From Paraglaciecola sp. MB-3u-78 (GTDB lineage Bacteria; Pseudomonadota; Gammaproteobacteria; Enterobacterales; Alteromonadaceae), in assembly GCF_002835935.1 (NCBI RefSeq), contig NZ_PJCF01000010.1, positions 84,090 through 148,089 of the forward strand: a stretch of DNA of 64,000 nt, read 5' to 3'. A program made the position numbers and the translations under genes. Under the pieces are notes generated by a model. The model worked only from the letters and a program-made list of their open reading frames with translations, made no database searches and had not been told where the DNA came from. Shown here piece after piece: positions 1-6,764 of this stretch. The stretch's first letter is position 1. The number at the start of each line of letters is the position of its first letter.

Positions 1-1
1 A

Positions 2-172
2 CTTAATGTATTTTCGGTTGTGATTGATAATGACACGTATAATAAATTGAACGACCTATCTGCGCTGTATGAAATGACTATTAAGGACTGTATGTCCATG
101 CTTATCGAGGACCGTTATCAAGAAGTAGATCCTCCGGTTGCGAAAAGCGCAAACGTTAGACGCAAAAAGTGA
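2..172 (+). CDS. Partial ribbon-helix-helix-like protein (C-terminal end)
   Basis: An open frame enters from the left edge and ends with TGA at 170-172, giving about 56 residues. The visible part contains a beta strand (VFSVVIDND) followed by two helices (YNKLNDLSALYEM, IKDCMSMLIEDRYQEV). That is the layout of a ribbon-helix-helix (CopG/Arc type) DNA-binding domain, with a basic tail ending RRKK. Similar short proteins are encoded at 5694-6035 and 12385-12705, so it may belong to a plasmid family of such regulators. The start lies outside the window. The domain is inferred from secondary-structure pattern only. Confidence 0.5.
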   Translation, partial: LNVFSVVIDNDTYNKLNDLSALYEMTIKDCMSMLIEDRYQEVDPPVAKSANVRRKK

Positions 173-214
173 CAGTGTCACACATGGCAGGTCTTTTGGT
201 TAAAGTGAATATTA

Positions 215-451
215 CTATGCAATCTGTTCAAACATGTGATTGATATTAACGCCATCTCTGTTTAAATATTCTCGTACTTCCTCATTTCGGCATATTCGGT
301 CGAAGTCTCTTAGCATATTTTTGAAACGTAGATTATCACTTGCTAACACTTGAGACACATCAATTGGTGAGTCAGCAGCAAACAATATTCCCTGCCGGAT
401 CCCACGCAAAATATCCTTATTATCACAATAAAATGTAGTCGTAGTGGTCAT
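215..451 (-). CDS. Small hypothetical protein
   Basis: A 78-residue acidic, soluble protein with no membrane segment and no motif that I recognise. The start ATG at 451 is followed by five Thr codons, and the Shine-Dalgarno upstream is weak, so the start is uncertain. It converges with the partial gene at 2-172 and is followed upstream by repeat-rich DNA. It is kept as a gene because the composition looks protein-like (balanced charged and hydrophobic residues), but it could be spurious. Confidence 0.4.
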   Translation of the reverse strand: MTTTTTFYCDNKDILRGIRQGILFAADSPIDVSQVLASDNLRFKNMLRDFDRICRNEEVREYLNRDGVNINHMFEQIA

Positions 452-1290
452 TTAAAATGTTTTTTTAATTAATTGTGTCATGCAAGACAATTTTGAGTTT
501 AATTTCCAAATTACCAAGTCAATGTAAGTAATTTGCAGACGCTTACAATAGGCGCAGGCTAATAAGACAATGACGGAGTTACCCTACTTCATGTCACTGT
601 TCGCTTGTATCCCCTGCCCTGTTATGTGAGTTTTAACGCCGTTTCACATATTTAACTACGCTGGACAAAATGGTTATCCACTTAGCCCCACCAACCACTA
701 TATGTTGTGTTTGCTAGATTTAACCTTGTCAGTCTCTGGTGGTAACTGGCAGCTGTTTACCAATTCCAATATATGGATGAATATCTTAACCCAGCTACTA
801 AATTGTCTAGGCGAAATCACTTTAGTCGAATGGCTCCTTTGCCCAAGAAAGCGGACGTAGCGATTTATTGTGGTTTCGTCTCCTTTGAGCGAAAAGCGGA
901 CCTTATCTTCCGTCTCGCTTAGGACAAGAATTCCGACAAAGCAGACATACGAACGAAGAAATATATTGCTGGTAAACCCCTCAACATCAACTTCCTCTAT
1001 CCGTCGTCCATGTCCCAATTGCAGACAGTCGTGGTCATAGTGATTCAGGAGTAAGAAGCCTAAGTTTTAGCAAATTAGGATAGCTGCAACTGCTATAGGG
1101 CACATTTGAGTGGGTAACGAACCTTGCTCTTCAATAGGAGTAATGGTTTGCAAGGTAAAGACCTTTCGTCCTTGCTGTTTGATTGTAGCGATAGCATCTT
1201 TTAGAATAGTGACAATAGGCACTGAGGGAGTTTGATGACTGTGTGGCCGACGCCTCTGTTACAGGCTTTATCTAATTTATCAAGCCTCTG
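452..1290. other. Intergenic stretch built of dispersed repeats
   Basis: No convincing gene. The right part, about 675-1020, consists of segments that recur elsewhere. 675-725 matches 5375-5425 in inverted orientation. About 847-880 (core GCGGACGTAGC) resembles 33185-33225. About 924-1015 resembles 35370-35465. A 106-codon open frame on the minus strand across this stretch is therefore probably not a gene. Confidence 0.6.
675..725 (+). repeat. 51-bp repeat, inverted copy at 5375-5425
   Basis: The sequence beginning TATCCACTTAGCCC and ending CTAGATTTAACC recurs at 5375-5425 on the opposite strand with only about three mismatches. The pair brackets a 4.7-kb stretch that contains two exported-protein genes and the IS30-family element. 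Confidence 0.75.
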
Positions 1291-1297
1291 AAATAGA

Positions 1298-1336
1298 AAA
1301 AGCCGTCAGGTTATCTAATACCTCCGACGGCTTCGC
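1298..1336 (-). terminator. Rho-independent terminator of the exported-protein gene at 1380-1838
   Basis: Read on the minus strand, AAGCCGTCGG...CCTGACGGCTTTTT forms a GC-rich stem, with a small bulge, followed by a T-run. It lies about 45 bp past the stop codon of the minus-strand gene ending at 1380. Confidence 0.7.
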
Positions 1337-1379
1337 TTAACTATGAATTAATCGTCTGTAGTGATAACAAATTCGACGA

Positions 1380-1838
1380 TCACTCGTGCCATTGACCAGT
1401 GCCCTTTGAGATGCCACCTTTAGTGTGCCAAGTAATGGAACCGGTCCGACCTTCAAGCTTTCCAGCCTTGCCCTTCAGTCCGCCTACACAGCTTGTCTCG
1501 GTCTTTTCCTTATTCATGAAATTACAGCCTGCCGCAACAGTGTATACCGTCGCTTCACGTGTAACGTCACAGGCAACGTGCATAGCAAATATATTCGCAT
1601 TTGACGGCTGCATCATAGATACGCATTTACTTGTACTCTTTAATTTACTGCCATCAGCGTAGGTCGAGACTCCGTTGCCGGTGTTGTAACTCCCAACATA
1701 ACTGCCACCGTCTGGTCCGATTCCCCCTACCACGACTGGGGTATCACTTTTCGAGTCGAAATTAAAGGTTTGTGCATTGGCAGAACCAAAGCCCAGAGCC
1801 AGTATGGCTGTGGCGATATACATTTTAGATTTAATCAT
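1380..1838 (-). CDS. Exported hypothetical protein
   Basis: About 152 residues with a clear N-terminal signal peptide (MIKSKMYIATAILALGFGSANA, cleavage after ANA). The mature part is rich in Gly, Ser and Thr and has five cysteines, consistent with a disulfide-bonded secreted or periplasmic protein. The family is not recognised. I chose the ATG at 1838 rather than 1850 because GGATATTTTA sits just before it. The same GGATATTTAATAAA leader precedes the PEP-CTERM-like gene at 41796-42776, and about 170 bp upstream of the two genes is similar, so the pair probably shares regulation. There is no PEP-CTERM tail here. A terminator follows. Confidence 0.7.
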   Translation of the reverse strand: MIKSKMYIATAILALGFGSANAQTFNFDSKSDTPVVVGGIGPDGGSYVGSYNTGNGVSTYADGSKLKSTSKCVSMMQPSNANIFAMHVACDVTREATVYTVAAGCNFMNKEKTETSCVGGLKGKAGKLEGRTGSITWHTKGGISKGTGQWHE

Positions 1839-2052
1839 TAAAATATCCATTTGTAGTTATTAGATTTATACTTCGTTTGAGTATGGGTAAAATAAAACGT
1901 CATTTTTCATAAAATGAAAATACATCTTGCCTCATATTTTGCATGCCTGCATCTATTTAACATCTTAGTTACGTTATATTTACATCTCTATTGCATTATT
2001 GAGGGAGTAAAAATAGGCAATTTCTCGCCTATTACTCAACTGTTTTCAAATA
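1839..2052 (-). promoter_or_regulatory. Upstream region shared with the gene at 41796-42776
   Basis: Blocks in 1895-2050 (a TCATTTTTCATAAAA stretch, a TATTTACATCTCTAT stretch, and GGCAATTTCTCG...ATTACTCAACTGTTTTCA) recur in the same order at 42865-42970, upstream of another minus-strand exported-protein gene. Both lie directly before signal-peptide genes, so this is probably a duplicated promoter and leader. No sigma-54 element was found in it. Confidence 0.55.
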
Positions 2053-2201
2053 ATGCAGAATCTAAAAAAAGCGCCTCCCGCTGTTATGCAAACAGATTTA
2101 TCTGAGGCGCGCTCGATTTTCGCCGTTTGATGCCAGCTTTCAGCACATACTTGGTATTTAAACGGTTAGAAAAGCTAATCCACTCACCGTCTGTTAATAG
2201 G

Positions 2202-2309
2202 CTCATTGCCGTCAGTCAAGTTTGATTAATCGTATGATGATTTTGCGCTCAATATAATCTGATAGTTTGAATTCTCTTACGTCCGCTATAGGTCGTTAGT
2301 TGCCCTTTT
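2202..2309 (+). repeat. Dispersed intergenic repeat R1, copy 1
   Basis: About 108 bp running from CTCATTGCCGTCAGTCAAG to a GTCCGCTATAGGTCG core. Near-identical copies occur at 3958-4091 (cut by the IS30-family element) and 41420-41540. Confidence 0.7.
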
Positions 2310-2366
2310 GGGCTGCGAACTAGACTGACAATTTATCGCGAAAATCAGTTTAACTGAAGTGACTCC

Positions 2367-2490
2367 GAATGACCGGTATTGGCACTTTGCCGACGGATAG
2401 AAGACGTTCCTTAATATTGGATTTGGTCGCAAAATACACTTATAAAATTCTGAGTGCTAATGTCGGCTTTGTCGGAAAACTTGCCACTAG
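2367..2490 (+). repeat. Dispersed intergenic repeat R4, copy 1
   Basis: Contains GCCGACGGATAGA..GACGTTCCT and TTTGTCGGAAAACTTGCC. The reverse complement of 35352-35470 follows it almost throughout, and 924-1015 is a more diverged copy in the same orientation as 35352-35470. Confidence 0.65.
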
Positions 2491-3080
2491 GATTCCGACC
2501 GATAGCATCCACAAATATCAAAAAAGTTAACAATATATTCAGTTTGGGCTACGACCGTTCCTCGCTCATTGGAGCCATTCGCTGAGCGTCGCAAATGTGC
2601 CATAAGCCGTCATACGCATTTGATTTTAAGCCTATTTTGTATCTAGACTTTACCTTGTAAGCGGACTGTCAGGGTTTTCTACACTTATTGATTGATGAGC
2701 AAGTCACAAAAACGTTTGAGAGAGTTTAATCAATATCAGTTTATAGCGCGAAGTGGAAGTAAACCCACCTAAAGCAGTCTTTGTGTTAGTCTGAAAACCC
2801 CTGTAATGCTTATCGCTAATGGTTTGAGCAGCCATATCTCTGAATTAATCGTTTTATAAGCTTAAACATGAAATTATGTGGCTTACTTTCCAGTTTCACA
2901 CGTTAATTAAACAACTCATTGGCTTTTTACAGCGCCATATTTTTAAGGTTGAGTATTTATTTATATATCCATGTTGAATCAACAGATTAGCTCACCATTA
3001 TTGTCAGGTTATTTTACAGATTAGCTTTATAAAAAACACCATAAACCTCTATAATATTGAAACAAAAGCATTTTTAATAT

Positions 3081-3099
3081 TTGGCATCTAATTTGCATA
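3081..3099 (+). promoter_or_regulatory. Sigma-54 (RpoN) promoter before a PEP-CTERM gene
   Basis: TTGGCATCTAATTTGCATA has the -24 GG and -12 GC elements separated by exactly 10 bp and keeps the TGGCA and TTGCA cores. It lies about 70 bp upstream of the ATG at 3169. PEP-CTERM/exosortase systems are known to use sigma-54 with the PrsR activator, so the match fits. The activator would have to be encoded elsewhere. Confidence 0.75.
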
Positions 3100-3168
3100 T
3101 GGATAGTGACTTGTTTTATTAACGTTTTCCTTCCAAAAAATTGGAAAGAGTTAAATTAGGAATATCAA

Positions 3169-3780
3169 ATGAAATTTAAATTTTTAAAGACATTATTAAT
3201 CGCAACATCTTTGTTTGTAGGAGCATTTGCAAACGCTGCTTTAATTACATCACTGTCAGGTAATTCTTATATAGATGACAAAGGTTTTATTGCTATAAGC
3301 ACAAATGATGTTGTACAAGGTACAACAGTAGCCTCCACAAATATCTGGAACAGCCCCGCAAATTTCTCTGGGTTTACGTTATTGGCTGATGTTGATTATT
3401 TCATCCACATTTTCGTTGACGGTGGTAATTATCCAAACAACATAATAGGCGAATTCAATATCGACGGGACTACTCATGAGTTTGTAAATGGTACACAAAC
3501 GTTAGGTACGAATAAGGTAGATTGGCTTTGGGGTACGAGCCTGTCGAATATGGTTAATGCGCCAGTAAATGTTGGGAATAATTACGCAGGATCATTCGAT
3601 TCAACAACCGAAAACATATTCAGAGCAAACACATGGCCTGACTATATAAATACAAATGCATTTTTTACTACTAAGATATCTGCAGTCCAGCTAGATGTAT
3701 CCAACGTACCAGAACCATCGACACTAGCTATTTTAGGATTAGGTTTAGTGGGTTTAGCATCACGTAGATTTAAGAAATAA
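3169..3780 (+). CDS. PEP-CTERM sorting-domain protein
   Basis: 203 residues. There is a signal peptide at residues 1-23 (MKFKFLKTLLIATSLFVGAFANA), then a predicted beta-rich exported body. The C-terminus is a typical PEP-CTERM signal: NVPEPSTLAILGLGLVGLASRRFKK, that is the VPEP motif, a short transmembrane helix and an Arg/Lys cluster. Exosortase recognises such tails and the protein is exported to the envelope or extracellular matrix. No exosortase gene is present in the window, so processing must rely on the host chromosome. Expression is probably from the sigma-54 promoter at 3081-3099. A hairpin with a T-run follows the stop. The function of the body is unknown. Confidence 0.85.
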   Translation: MKFKFLKTLLIATSLFVGAFANAALITSLSGNSYIDDKGFIAISTNDVVQGTTVASTNIWNSPANFSGFTLLADVDYFIHIFVDGGNYPNNIIGEFNIDGTTHEFVNGTQTLGTNKVDWLWGTSLSNMVNAPVNVGNNYAGSFDSTTENIFRANTWPDYINTNAFFTTKISAVQLDVSNVPEPSTLAILGLGLVGLASRRFKK

Positions 3781-3799
3781 TCTTAGTTTAGAAAACATC

Positions 3800-3836
3800 A
3801 AGAAGTACTTTCCAGTTTGGTAGGTGCTTTTTTTTG
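3800..3836 (+). terminator. Terminator after the PEP-CTERM gene
   Basis: AAGTACTTTCC / GGTAGGTGCTT can pair with G-U pairs and is followed by eight T residues. Confidence 0.6.
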
Positions 3837-3957
3837 TTCGTAAAGTTGCGGTATTCGACGAATGTGATTGTGTAACGTCCGTTTTAAAATAAATCAAACG
3901 TCTGCTATAGCGTCAGACCTCAAATTCAAATTATAAACATTGTATGGCGGCTGATCG

Positions 3958-4091
3958 CTCATTGCCGTCAGTCAAGTTTGATTAATCGCATGATTTTTCG
4001 CTCAATATAGTCTGATAGTTCGAATTCTTTTACGACCGCTTTAGGTCGATTTAAGCCTTTTCTAGACTAGAGCCTTATGTCGGCTTTTGGC
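3958..4091 (+). repeat. Dispersed intergenic repeat R1, copy 2 (interrupted by the IS)
   Basis: Matches 41420-41540 through TATGTCGGCTTTTGGC, where the IS30-family element begins. The uninterrupted copy continues GGCACAAAG, which shows that the IS landed inside this repeat. Confidence 0.75.
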
Positions 4092-5311
4092 TGTGAGTTC
4101 AATCGGTCAATGCAACGCTATACTTAGATAAAGTGGAGGTGTTGCTATGACAAGAAGAAAAAAGATTTACTACAATGCACAACAAAGAACATTAATATGG
4201 GATCGATATCAGCAAGGCGATTCCTTGCATGACATTGGAAAGATGTTTGATCGATTTCATACCGGTGTACAAAGAATTATTTCGAGGGAAGGCGGAATAA
4301 GGCCTCGCCAAAAAACAAGATCCGCGTCACATTTAACACCTCAAGAAAGAGAAGAAATATCTCGCGGTTTGTCATCAAAATTATCAATTCGTGAAATAGC
4401 CAAACAGCTAAATCGAGCACCTTCCAATGTATCTAGAGAGGTGAATCGAAATGGTGGGCGTGGAACATATCGAGCGAATAAAGCCGACACGGCCGCATGG
4501 GAGCGCGCAAAACGGCCAAAGCCATGCAAACTCCTTTTAAACAAAGTCTTAGCACGGTTGGTTGCGATGAAGTTACATCGAACTTGGTCACCCCAGCAAA
4601 TCGCAGGTTGGCTCATGCACACTTACTCTGATAAGGACTTCCATGTGTCTCATGAAACAATATACAAAACGCTATATATCCAGACAAGAGGGGCTTTAAA
4701 GAAAGAACTGTTAAAACATTTGAGGTCTCAACGCGTCATGAGACGCTCTAAACATGCCACCTTAAAAGGTAAAGGTTTAGGTAAAATAGTAGACGCAGTT
4801 AATATCAGTGAAAGACCGCCTGAAGTAGAAGATAGAGCTGTTCCAGGGCACTGGGAGGGTGATTTGATAGCAGGCTCAGGAAATAGTTATATAGCGACTC
4901 TAGTCGAACGTCACTCCCGATATGTAATGTTAGCCAAGGTTTCAAGTAATAAAACCGCCGCCGTAATTGACGCGCTAATTAAGCAATCTAAAAAATTACC
5001 AAGCGAGTTATATAAGACATTAACTTGGGATAGAGGATGCGAAATGTCTAATCATAAAAGGTTCACACTCGCTACCGATATTCAAGTGTACTTCTGCGAT
5101 CCAAAGTCGCCGTGGCAGCGAGGCTCGAATGAAAATACCAACCGTTTACTGCGTCAATACTTCCCAAAAGGAACAGACCTAAATGAGCATTCTCAACTGA
5201 AATTAAGCCAAGTCGCCAGACAACTAAACGAAAGACCAAGAAAGACGTTAGACTATGAGACACCAGCAGAGCGATTTAACCAGTGTGTTGCACTGACCAG
5301 TTGAACTCACA
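4092..5311 (+). mobile_element. IS30-family insertion sequence, complete
   Basis: About 1220 bp. The ends form imperfect inverted repeats of about 27 bp (TGTGAGTTCAATCGGTCAAT at the left, ATTGACC/ACTGACC..TTGAACTCACA at the right). Both ends are flanked by GC (4090-4091 and 5312-5313). The uninterrupted repeat copy near 41535 has a single GC there, which supports a 2-bp target duplication as expected for IS30. It contains one transposase gene. Confidence 0.85.
4147..5304 (+). CDS. IS30-family transposase
   Basis: 385 residues, normal length for the family. The N-terminal third carries helix-turn-helix segments, including LTPQEREEISRGLSSKLSIREIAKQLNRAPSNVSREVNRN, that bind the ends. The C-terminal integrase core has the DDE triad at about D239 (HWEGDLIAG), D295 (LTWDRGCEM) and E329 (GSNENTNRLLR), the usual IS30 signatures. 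The ATG at 4147 is preceded by GTGGAGGTG, a good ribosome site. The reading frame is uninterrupted, so the element is probably active or only recently silent. Confidence 0.95.
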   Translation: MTRRKKIYYNAQQRTLIWDRYQQGDSLHDIGKMFDRFHTGVQRIISREGGIRPRQKTRSASHLTPQEREEISRGLSSKLSIREIAKQLNRAPSNVSREVNRNGGRGTYRANKADTAAWERAKRPKPCKLLLNKVLARLVAMKLHRTWSPQQIAGWLMHTYSDKDFHVSHETIYKTLYIQTRGALKKELLKHLRSQRVMRRSKHATLKGKGLGKIVDAVNISERPPEVEDRAVPGHWEGDLIAGSGNSYIATLVERHSRYVMLAKVSSNKTAAVIDALIKQSKKLPSELYKTLTWDRGCEMSNHKRFTLATDIQVYFCDPKSPWQRGSNENTNRLLRQYFPKGTDLNEHSQLKLSQVARQLNERPRKTLDYETPAERFNQCVALTS

Positions 5312-5313
5312 GC

Positions 5314-5693
5314 ACTAAGCAGTCCTTAAAGGCTGCGTTTTTGTTTCTACATTAGGTCAGCAAAGTGGCATCGAGGTTAAATCTAGTAAACACAACATGT
5401 AGTGGTTGGTCGGGCTAAGTGGATAGCCCTTTTATTCAAACAGACTTACCTGAGGCGGCGCTCTATAATTTGAGGGCAATAATTCGACGACTTCGTTATT
5501 TTTTGTATTCAGGTGACTGAGTATCTTTTGGATCACCTATGGATTTTAGATGCTCGCTATAACCACCCAACACCGGATTGCTCACAGGTTTCTATTTCTA
5601 TCGCAAAAATCCGTTAAGTATTGCACTGTGTCAAGCCTCAGCTTGAACTGTTGACAATCAATATCGTCAGGATATTGGCAAAAATAACGATAA
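5314..5693. other. Intergenic region after the IS30-family element
   Basis: Holds a weak hairpin with T-run (about 5319-5343, GCAGTCC/AGGCTGC) and the inverted 51-bp repeat copy at 5375-5425. The rest shows nothing recognisable. Confidence 0.5.
5375..5425 (-). repeat. 51-bp repeat, inverted partner of 675-725
   Basis: The reverse complement equals 675-725 apart from about three bases. Confidence 0.75.
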
Positions 5694-6035
5694 TTATATT
5701 CTGATCCGGCGGCGTTTTCGTAAGCCCTCTAATAAGCTACTCATTAATACTCGATTTACTCGGGTTTCATGCTTTTTAGCGAATGCTTCGATTTGTTCGT
5801 AGAGTTTTGCGTCTAGTTGGACGGAGCGTGATTTAGCTTTTCTATTGGGAGCGTAAAACACCACATGTTGTTTTTTGGTATACGCTGATTTGTTTTCAAT
5901 ATACTCCCTAACAAATAAATCAAGCACCCCCCGTTGCTCACGTTTGACAGCTTCGGCGTATTCTTTCCATGCATCAAAGAGCCAATCAGGCATGGGTATT
6001 GAAGCCCACGCCCTATCAATATTTTTATTCTCCAC
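5694..6035 (-). CDS. Putative double ribbon-helix-helix regulator
   Basis: 113 residues, strongly basic. Two segments look like RHH domains. One is near the N-terminus (ASIPMPDWLFDAWKEYAEAVKREQRGVLDLFVREYIE). The other is at residues about 70-105 (RSVQLDAKLYEQIEAFAKKHETRVNRVLMSSLLEGLRKR). Each consists of a short strand followed by two helices. Such proteins bind short palindromes as dimers. About 45 bp before its start lies TGTATG-N4-CATACA (6079-6094), a motif repeated near two other small genes, so it may repress itself. The family is inferred from pattern, not from a named match. It is divergent from the gene at 6378. Confidence 0.6.
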   Translation of the reverse strand: MENKNIDRAWASIPMPDWLFDAWKEYAEAVKREQRGVLDLFVREYIENKSAYTKKQHVVFYAPNRKAKSRSVQLDAKLYEQIEAFAKKHETRVNRVLMSSLLEGLRKRRRIRI

Positions 6036-6078
6036 AAAAAGGTTTCCGATTTTTATTAATTATTATTATTCGAAATTG

Positions 6079-6094
6079 TGTATGAGTACATACA
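6079..6094. promoter_or_regulatory. Candidate operator TGTATG-N4-CATACA, site 1
   Basis: TGTATGAGTACATACA is a perfect 6-bp-arm palindrome about 45 bp upstream of the minus-strand RHH-type gene. The same arms occur at 6265-6282 and 12062-12079. Confidence 0.5.
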
Positions 6095-6264
6095 TCAAAA
6101 CAATACCACACAATTTTATATTTTGGCGCAAAACCCACATACAACCAATAGTGCTTTCATACTAATAACTATTGCGGATCAGAGTTAATCCATCAACTAC
6201 GAGAAAAATAACAACCGAAAATTTTGAAGTATTGTATAAAAATTAAGCAGATTAATTTATTTCG

Positions 6265-6282
6265 ATGTATGCTTACATACAT
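6265..6282. promoter_or_regulatory. Candidate operator TGTATG-N4-CATACA, site 2
   Basis: ATGTATGCTTACATACAT is a perfect 7-bp-arm palindrome with a 4-bp spacer, about 95 bp upstream of the GTG at 6378, in the divergent gap. Confidence 0.5.
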
Positions 6283-6377
6283 TGCTTAACGGTTAGAGTT
6301 TTTACCGATGAAGCATGTGTTGAAATTCAATATGTTTGCTAGTTTCAAATCGAGCCTAGTTAAACAAGGAGCACTGC

Positions 6378-6731
6378 GTGAGCAGAAAATCAGTGTTTGT
6401 AAATAAGAAAGGCGTTGTGACACTCCCAGACTTTTTTAAACGAGGCTTTGGTGTTGTTCGGGATGGTGATGTGGTTCACATGAACCTTCCTGGCTTTAGT
6501 CTGTTGTCCGATATACCTAATAGCACTGATAAATCAGTTTCATATAAAGTAGCGCAGTTTTTGATAACACATTTTCATCCTGATGCGTCCCATAATGCTG
6601 AGCTTGTAGCGGAATTAGAAAGCGAATTTGTTGTTCCTACATTAACCAATGGTGGCTTGGTGCCCCATGAAACAATTAAAGATTGGCTGTTTTGGCATGG
6701 TAAGAAAAATGATTTGGTAGGTGGCTATTAA
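6378..6731 (+). CDS. Small hypothetical protein upstream of the TonB receptor
   Basis: 117 residues from a GTG start, chosen because AAGGAG ends 7-8 bases before it (6366-6371). Soluble, no signal peptide. The C-terminal half (NGGLVPHETIKDWLFWHG) aligns loosely with the protein at 11616-11972 (EGGIIPLENILEWVELNE), and the lengths agree, so the two are probably distant paralogues. The stop codon is 33 bp before the TonB receptor start with no terminator between, which suggests co-transcription. Function unknown; a regulatory or accessory role is a guess from context. Confidence 0.65.
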   Translation: MSRKSVFVNKKGVVTLPDFFKRGFGVVRDGDVVHMNLPGFSLLSDIPNSTDKSVSYKVAQFLITHFHPDASHNAELVAELESEFVVPTLTNGGLVPHETIKDWLFWHGKKNDLVGGY

Positions 6732-6764
6732 GGTAGTAAAAAAGGAGTACTAAAGGAATACTAT

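Larger units (their letters stand above)
2053..3080. other. Long intergenic region with dispersed repeats
   Basis: No gene supported. It holds one copy of a roughly 110-bp repeat (2202-2309) and one of a roughly 120-bp repeat (2367-2490, inverted copy at 35352-35470). About 2555-2590 resembles 41405-41420. From about 2640 to 3080 the DNA becomes AT-rich and nothing is recognised. Confidence 0.6.

Noticed and set aside
698..1018. 106-codon open frame on the minus strand
   Set aside because: It lies across segments of dispersed intergenic repeats (similar to 5375-5425, 33185-33225 and 35370-35465) and lacks a convincing ribosome site.
1914..2105. 63-codon plus-strand frame
   Set aside because: AT-driven frame in the upstream region shared by two exported-protein genes.
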